Shown: one piece after another, positions 60,601-64,000 of the stretch | How the letters are laid out: the number at the start of each line of letters is the position of its first letter | How positions within the stretch are numbered: the stretch's first letter is position 1 | Origin: an uncultured Christensenellaceae bacterium | Lineage (GTDB): Bacteria > Bacillota > Clostridia > Christensenellales > UBA3700 | Assembly (NCBI GenBank): GCA_944380355.1 | Contig: CALWHJ010000002.1 | Coordinates: 64,368-128,367, forward strand | Reading direction: 5' to 3' | Length of the DNA: 64,000 bases | Program-made: the position numbers and the translations under genes | The notes under the pieces: generated by a model | What the model was told of the DNA's origin: nothing | The model's input: only the letters and a program-made list of their open reading frames with translations | Databases searched by the model: none

Positions 60601-63380
60601 AGTACGGTACTTATCCTGAGGGCATTTCGTCCGAAGAACTTATCGCGACCTTGAAGAGCGGCTCTATAAGCAGTAAGATAAAGCGCGTCATACCTTCGGG
60701 TATCGACAAGCGCGACAGATGGGCTTACGTCGAATACCTCTCCAAGTGCGAGCAAATCCGCTCGACCTTGAGAAAGCGCGAAGAGGAACTTGCGGATATT
60801 CTGCAAATCTCTCCCGACGATTCGGCGAAAATCAAGCTTTGCACGACGGAAATCGACCAGCTTTACGAAAACGCGCAAAAGCTTTATGCCGAACTCAACA
60901 ACGAAGTATTCGAGGACAGCTGTTTCAGACTTGTAAAATTCGGTCCCAACGCGTTTATGCTGTATTATCAGTATGCGTACGAGAGCTGCGCGAAAGCAGA
61001 GGGCGCATTCTGCAAGATATTCAGCACACGCGGTTACAGCGGCGGCAACGATATCAACTCCAAGATAGAATATCTTACGAGCATACAAAAGAACTTCGAC
61101 TTTATCCCCAACTGGTGCAAGTATCAGGAAATCGTCGAAAAGTGTAAGGCAAGCGGTCTCGACTTTATTCTCGAGCCTCTCAATGACGGCGAGATATCGG
61201 CAGTCGAGGTTTTGAGCTGTTTCAAGAAGTGCGTATACTTCAACTTCGTAAGAAGCGAATTGCTCCTCGACGACGTACTATGTCAATTCTCAGGTCTTAC
61301 TCTCGAAGAGCTTGCCAACAAGTTCAAGGAGCTTACCGAGGACTACGAGAGATGGACGAAAGGCGAGCTTTACAACAAGCTGGTTGCAGGCATACCCCGT
61401 CCCGACGAAGAGGGCGACCACAATCTCGAAAGAGTTGTGCTTATGCGTGCGGAGAAGTCGGGTATGAAGGGCACAACGCTCAGAAATCTCTTTGCAAAGA
61501 TACCCAATATTCTTGCAAAGTGCTGTCCTTGTATGCTTATGAGTCCTACGTCCGTAACACAATTTTTGGACATAGACTCTGACAATAAGTTTGACCTTGT
61601 CATATTCGACGAAGCGTCGCAGTTGCCTACCTGTAAAGCGGTCGGCTGTATTGCGAGAGGTAAAAACGTTATCGTCGTAGGCGACCCTCAGCAGTTGCCT
61701 CCTACGACATTCTTCAACGTCGATTACAAGGACGACGAGCATTACGAAATCGAAGACCTCGACAGTATTCTCGACGACTGTCTCGCGCTCGGTATGCCTC
61801 AGAATCACCTCTTGTGGCACTACCGCTCCTTGCACGAAAGCCTTATCGCTTTCTCCAACGCAATGTACTACGGCAATACGCTGCTTACATTCCCTTCACC
61901 CAACGAGCTTAACAGCAAAGTATCCTTCAGATACGTTGACGGTGTGTATGAGAGAGGCGGAGCAAAACACAACAAGAAAGAGGGCGACGAGCTTGTCGAG
62001 GAAGTTATCAGACGTCTCAAAGACCCTCAGGAACGCAAGTACAGCATAGGTATCGTTACGTTCAATATGGCACAGCAAGTCTATATCGAAAACGAACTTT
62101 CCAAGCGTTTGCACGAGCATAAACTCGACCAGTACGCATACGACAGAGAAGAGCCTATTTTCGTCAAGAATCTCGAAAACGTACAAGGTGACGAAAGAGA
62201 CCTCATACTCTTCAGCGTAGGCTACGGTCCCGACAAAAACGGCAAACTCTCTCTGAACTTCGGTCCTATCAACCAGAACGGCGGTTACAAGCGTCTTAAC
62301 GTTGCCGTAACCAGAGCGCGCAACGAAATGATAGTATTCAGCGGTATTACGGGCAATATGATTGACCTCAACCGTACCAACAGCAAGGGCGTCGAGGGCT
62401 TGAAAGCATTCCTCGAATACGCAGAGCGCGGTAAGGATATGCTTGCGATAAGCAATATGGATATCGTAAGAAGAAGCGCGGGTATCAGTGAGCTTCTCGG
62501 CAAGGAACTCAAGGACAGAGGAATTCCCTGCGACTACAACGTAGGCGTCAGCGACTTCAAGATAGACGTAGCCGTAGTCGACCCCAAGAACAAGCACAAA
62601 TATATCCTTGCTATTCTTGCCGACAGCGAGAACTCCTGCAAGCTCAAGGGCGTAAGAGACAGGGTAATGATGCAGACCAAGATTTTGAGAAAGCTCGGTT
62701 GGAATACCTATCAGCTGTGGACTGTAAATTACTTCAACAACCCTAGACGCGAAATACAGAAAATCAAGGACTATATCGCTACCCTCACTCAAAAGAAGGT
62801 ACTCAGCAAGAAAGCAGTAAGAGACACTATCGCTAAGTACAGAGTACCTTACAAGGCATATCCTATCAAGCCTATGATGAGAGTAGGTACCGATTACGTG
62901 CTCGATATAGTCAACGAAGAAAGAATAAAAGAGAAGATAAGAGCCATTATCGAGAAGGAGTCACCTATCGAACTCCATTGCCTTATGGACAAGTTGACGT
63001 TTATGTTCAATCTGCCCAAGAGCGCAAAGAAAGCCATCGCAACCTTACAGGGTTACGTAGCAGAATTCGATACTTTCAAGAAAGAAGTAGCCGGCAAAGT
63101 CTTCTACGTAGACAAATCTGTCGATACCTTCCGTCCTTCCGACGCCAAGGTTAAGCGAGATATAGCTACTATCTATCCCGAAGAAATTCTTGCCGCAGTC
63201 AAGTGTGCTATCGAGAGTAATATAGGTCTTGACCGCGACGGAGTAATCAAAGAGGTAATAGCACTCTTTGCTTACGGAAAAAAGACAAAGACTGTCGTCG
63301 ACTGGATAGACAATGCGATAGACATTGCGATAGACGATAGGCAGTTGATGGTTACTGTGGACGGCAAGCTGTCCACTTAA
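57672..63380 (+). CDS. DUF4011/SF1 helicase/Vsr-like protein (Hhe-type defence candidate)
   Basis: A 1902-residue protein. Order: charged coil (1-35), beta-rich domain (about 36-145), a second N-terminal region, the DUF4011 motif QWERRLLDMDMRNALLNFKV (near 395), SF1 helicase with Walker A HGPPGTGKSQT (near 702), Walker B VIFDEASQLP (near 1310), GDPQQLPP (near 1336), NVQGDERDLILFS (near 1503) and RLNVAVTRARNE (near 1540), then a Vsr-like nuclease fold (YNVGVSDFKIDVAVVDP, near 1618) and a DUF3320-like C-terminus. DUF4011-helicase-Vsr proteins are reported anti-phage genes (hhe). Here the usual GIECDG active-site stretch reads AILADS, so the acidic Glu seems lost. GGAAAGGAG precedes the ATG. Confidence 0.88.
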   Translation: MAEELEEQVNEVSEVKEKAKTEKAEKPPVDKMPVEITLECAPVVNYYQVQNGISPIRRLYVKNRSNEDKENLKVRVTSQPDFMLPYEIEQAILPRRTNAKFDCQAKLSPLFMVAVDKTLQGLITVEVLFDDEVVAKQSCEVQITAFNECNYEGSPESLATFVKRTPQVNQLMSLIEAKLKKWNLPSQSGYTANTNKNYVRNYFAAAFSVLNDQRFEYYKSQESKSEMIQTHKDLLEGKVATATELALLYASLVEANGQNAVIGHIGDEWYVGVFTTNECLPLLVSDDVELIAQKAEKDVNEFTLVAMSDTVSGVSFEKAEKNAFNAIKKDPAVDFIVDIKRARIMHIYPLPERVLGKDGYDLVQSRDYITSLAPKQFKEYGGDVGGEKEISRVAQWERRLLDMDMRNALLNFKVSRSAVKLLVPTLDDFIGAMSENKAFVVDPKPRDGATSLEKITDGFERSSFLKPFVDYVGYEYKNKRLLTVYDQKSHEGIMLRLFRKEQSIQEETGTSTLYLAVGFLKWKENENAEEKYAPLLLYPVSLSKKGVASPVYTLDVNVEDVRLNSTLLEFLYQEFNLDIRGLSSVQLDSQQNILSVIARIKKETVGFKGWEIMSNVFLATLSFGNYQLWYDVKYKSEKFKEHPIVNSLINNKLELPEDAFNLSDSSSDEAYTAEDRMYLPISADSSQYSAIKDSLSKSFVLHGPPGTGKSQTITNIIANNIVRGKRVLFVAEKMAALSVVHHRLQSIGLGDFCLELHSNKTNKNTVLSQIVNTLSLAESRPQEQLDDDKLQDINDCIDKLERELEAMHRKRYLGISLYQGIMGYFENQDSPDCLRIDSIFYEKLVGSTFNKYIDILTELTMRAKECGDIEKSPFRHIGGFNYSEKWSEEGNSILEIYLMELKHLRQYARTLMPLFNMRTVALTTAKLKALYRICKALHIDYIQNYFKSLSKQPRGIVQSYLEAESRVDTMLNEYTAKYGTYPEGISSEELIATLKSGSISSKIKRVIPSGIDKRDRWAYVEYLSKCEQIRSTLRKREEELADILQISPDDSAKIKLCTTEIDQLYENAQKLYAELNNEVFEDSCFRLVKFGPNAFMLYYQYAYESCAKAEGAFCKIFSTRGYSGGNDINSKIEYLTSIQKNFDFIPNWCKYQEIVEKCKASGLDFILEPLNDGEISAVEVLSCFKKCVYFNFVRSELLLDDVLCQFSGLTLEELANKFKELTEDYERWTKGELYNKLVAGIPRPDEEGDHNLERVVLMRAEKSGMKGTTLRNLFAKIPNILAKCCPCMLMSPTSVTQFLDIDSDNKFDLVIFDEASQLPTCKAVGCIARGKNVIVVGDPQQLPPTTFFNVDYKDDEHYEIEDLDSILDDCLALGMPQNHLLWHYRSLHESLIAFSNAMYYGNTLLTFPSPNELNSKVSFRYVDGVYERGGAKHNKKEGDELVEEVIRRLKDPQERKYSIGIVTFNMAQQVYIENELSKRLHEHKLDQYAYDREEPIFVKNLENVQGDERDLILFSVGYGPDKNGKLSLNFGPINQNGGYKRLNVAVTRARNEMIVFSGITGNMIDLNRTNSKGVEGLKAFLEYAERGKDMLAISNMDIVRRSAGISELLGKELKDRGIPCDYNVGVSDFKIDVAVVDPKNKHKYILAILADSENSCKLKGVRDRVMMQTKILRKLGWNTYQLWTVNYFNNPRREIQKIKDYIATLTQKKVLSKKAVRDTIAKYRVPYKAYPIKPMMRVGTDYVLDIVNEERIKEKIRAIIEKESPIELHCLMDKLTFMFNLPKSAKKAIATLQGYVAEFDTFKKEVAGKVFYVDKSVDTFRPSDAKVKRDIATIYPEEILAAVKCAIESNIGLDRDGVIKEVIALFAYGKKTKTVVDWIDNAIDIAIDDRQLMVTVDGKLST

Positions 63381-63434
63381 GCGACCGCATATATCAGCAC
63401 ATCTTTTCCTTTTGTCAGCGGTGCGCCCGCCGCA

Positions 63435-63513
63435 GTTACGTACGACAAGTACGCGCCTTTGCGGGCGACCTCGAAAAAGAAAAATCTGCACCACTCTCCG
63501 TGCTCGCACGGGG
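63435..63513 (-). repeat. Second copy of the dispersed intergenic repeat
   Basis: Reverse complement of 63489-63513 matches 12799-12823 in 24 of 25 bases, and 63435-63454 matches 12862-12881 closely (GCGTACTTG-CGTACGT core). It lies in the 237-base gap after the helicase gene, in inverted orientation to the glnA-gltB copy. Confidence 0.75.
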
Positions 63514-63533
63514 TTAGGTAATAAAAGAATAAT

Positions 63534-63570
63534 AAAGCCACTCTCTATACTTATAGAGGGTGGCTTTTTT
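63534..63570 (+). terminator. Strong intrinsic terminator after the helicase gene
   Basis: 15-bp stem AAAGCCACTCTCTAT with ATAGAGGGTGGCTTT (one G-T pair), four-base loop, T-run. Confidence 0.9.
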
Positions 63571-63572
63571 AT

Positions 63573-63594
63573 AAAAAAGACCGCATTTGCGGTC
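63573..63594 (-). terminator. Terminator of the minus-strand HTH genes
   Basis: GACCGC/GCGGTC stem (63579-63584 with 63589-63594), followed on the minus strand by six T. Confidence 0.8.
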
Positions 63595-63617
63595 GCATAG
63601 TTTTTTAATATTATATA

Positions 63618-63830
63618 TCAATCTACATATCCTATAAGATAATTTACGTCGCTGTCCAATATTTTCGCCAATTTAATCAGCATATCCAGCGAACATTCTC
63701 TTTGCCCGTTTTCCCAATAGCCTACAAGCCTTACCGATATGTGCAATTCGTCGGCAAGAGCTTGACGCGTCATATTCTTTTCTTCGCGCAATTCTTTAAG
63801 CCTTGTATTGAATTTATTTTGGTTTTTCAT
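63618..63830 (-). CDS. XRE-family HTH regulator
   Basis: A 70-residue stand-alone Cro/C1-type HTH. LKELREEKNMTRQALADELH and SVRLVGYWENGQRECSLDML form the helix-turn-helix; it ends in LDSDVNYLIGYVD, a common dimer-helix ending. Its ATG lies 1 base after the stop of another HTH gene, so both are translated from one message. Possibly the regulator of an accessory element beyond the window edge. Confidence 0.85.
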   Translation of the reverse strand: MKNQNKFNTRLKELREEKNMTRQALADELHISVRLVGYWENGQRECSLDMLIKLAKILDSDVNYLIGYVD

Positions 63831-63831
63831 T

Positions 63832-64000
63832 TCAGTCTTGATAGCCTATCAGATAATCTACGCTTACGTCGAAAAATTTTGCAATATCCATAAGAATATC
63901 ATAGCTTGGTTGATTTCTGCCTATCTCCCAAGCGGAAACAGCCGACTTACACACGTTGACGGCTTTAGCTAAATCCTGTTGCGTCATATTGTTTACGGCG
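63832..64000 (-). CDS. XRE-family HTH regulator, 5' end outside the window
   Basis: The last 55 codons of a second HTH protein: MTQQDLAKAVNVCKSAVSAW, then EIGRNQPSYDILMDIAKFFD and VSVDYLIGYQD, then TGA at 63834-63832. It is closely similar in layout to the next gene (both end in YLIGY plus two residues), so the pair looks like a tandem duplication that has diverged. Confidence 0.8.
   Translation of the reverse strand, partial: AVNNMTQQDLAKAVNVCKSAVSAWEIGRNQPSYDILMDIAKFFDVSVDYLIGYQD

Overview
The window reads as a chromosomal segment of a low-to-medium GC Clostridia-type Firmicute, probably an uncultured gut or anaerobe lineage (Christensenellales-like is my guess, not proven). The reasons are near-consensus sigma-A promoters (TTGACA-17-TATAAT), a tRNA-type T-box leader in front of cysE-cysS, a YyaC-type sporulation protein, an ANTAR regulator paired with glutamine synthetase, an archaeal-type three-piece glutamate synthase, LL-diaminopimelate aminotransferase and a domain-permuted family 3 glycosidase. 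Genes are densely packed on both strands. Most of the window is housekeeping metabolism, interrupted by a few AT-rich accessory blocks.

Layout. 1-4690: AT-rich accessory block with a truncated HEPN-domain gene, an orphan protein, a DpnII-type (GATC) restriction-modification operon whose Dam methylase carries an N-terminal HTH, a second methylase, and a decayed zone with a sigma-factor-like fragment. 4749-10462: zinc-ribbon membrane protein, MFS transporter, MmcQ/YjbR protein, oxidoreductase, phosphotransferase and esterase. 10550-27185: a large nitrogen/glutamine cluster (ANTAR regulator, GlnA, three-piece GltB, AsnB, GuaA, PurF, CarA, CarB, DapL) whose divergent gltB and asnB transcripts each begin with a consensus promoter followed at once by an intrinsic terminator. 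27554-30838: AT-rich FtsX-type ABC exporter. 30979-33908: AzlCD exporter, then an unknown protein and a membrane-anchored HTH regulator with a secreted partner. 34084-37402: permuted GH3 and a small membrane protein. 37689-39494: autoregulated-looking Fic gene in an AT-rich patch, two perfect 143-bp repeats carrying the 3' end of tRNA-Ser, then tRNA-Ser itself. 39750-43586: helical protein, then Wzz-type and O-antigen-ligase-type polysaccharide genes. 43659-46214: T-box, cysE, cysS. 46346-51187: lipoprotein, CvpA, YyaC, FtsH. 51391-55860: GH29 fucosidase lipoprotein and a GH38-like (DUF5054-type) protein. 55899-56186: remnant of a P1-family peptidase. 56330-57313: meso-diaminopimelate dehydrogenase. 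57672-63380: a 1902-residue DUF4011/SF1 helicase/Vsr-like protein of the kind reported as a single-gene defence system. 63618-64000: two tandem XRE regulators.

How the genes work together. GlnA makes glutamine. GltB, AsnB, GuaA, PurF and CarA all spend it, so the 10.5-27 kb block collects glutamine synthesis and five glutamine amidotransferases around one RNA-binding-type (ANTAR) regulator, with leader terminators as likely control points. DapL and Ddh are two different routes to diaminopimelate in one genome. The best candidates for something undescribed are the paired promoter-proximal terminators of the nitrogen cluster, the helicase with a decayed nuclease site, the inverted repeat around the HTH-Dam promoter, and the membrane HTH/secreted protein pair. 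No CRISPR array, rRNA, intact transposase or integrase was seen.
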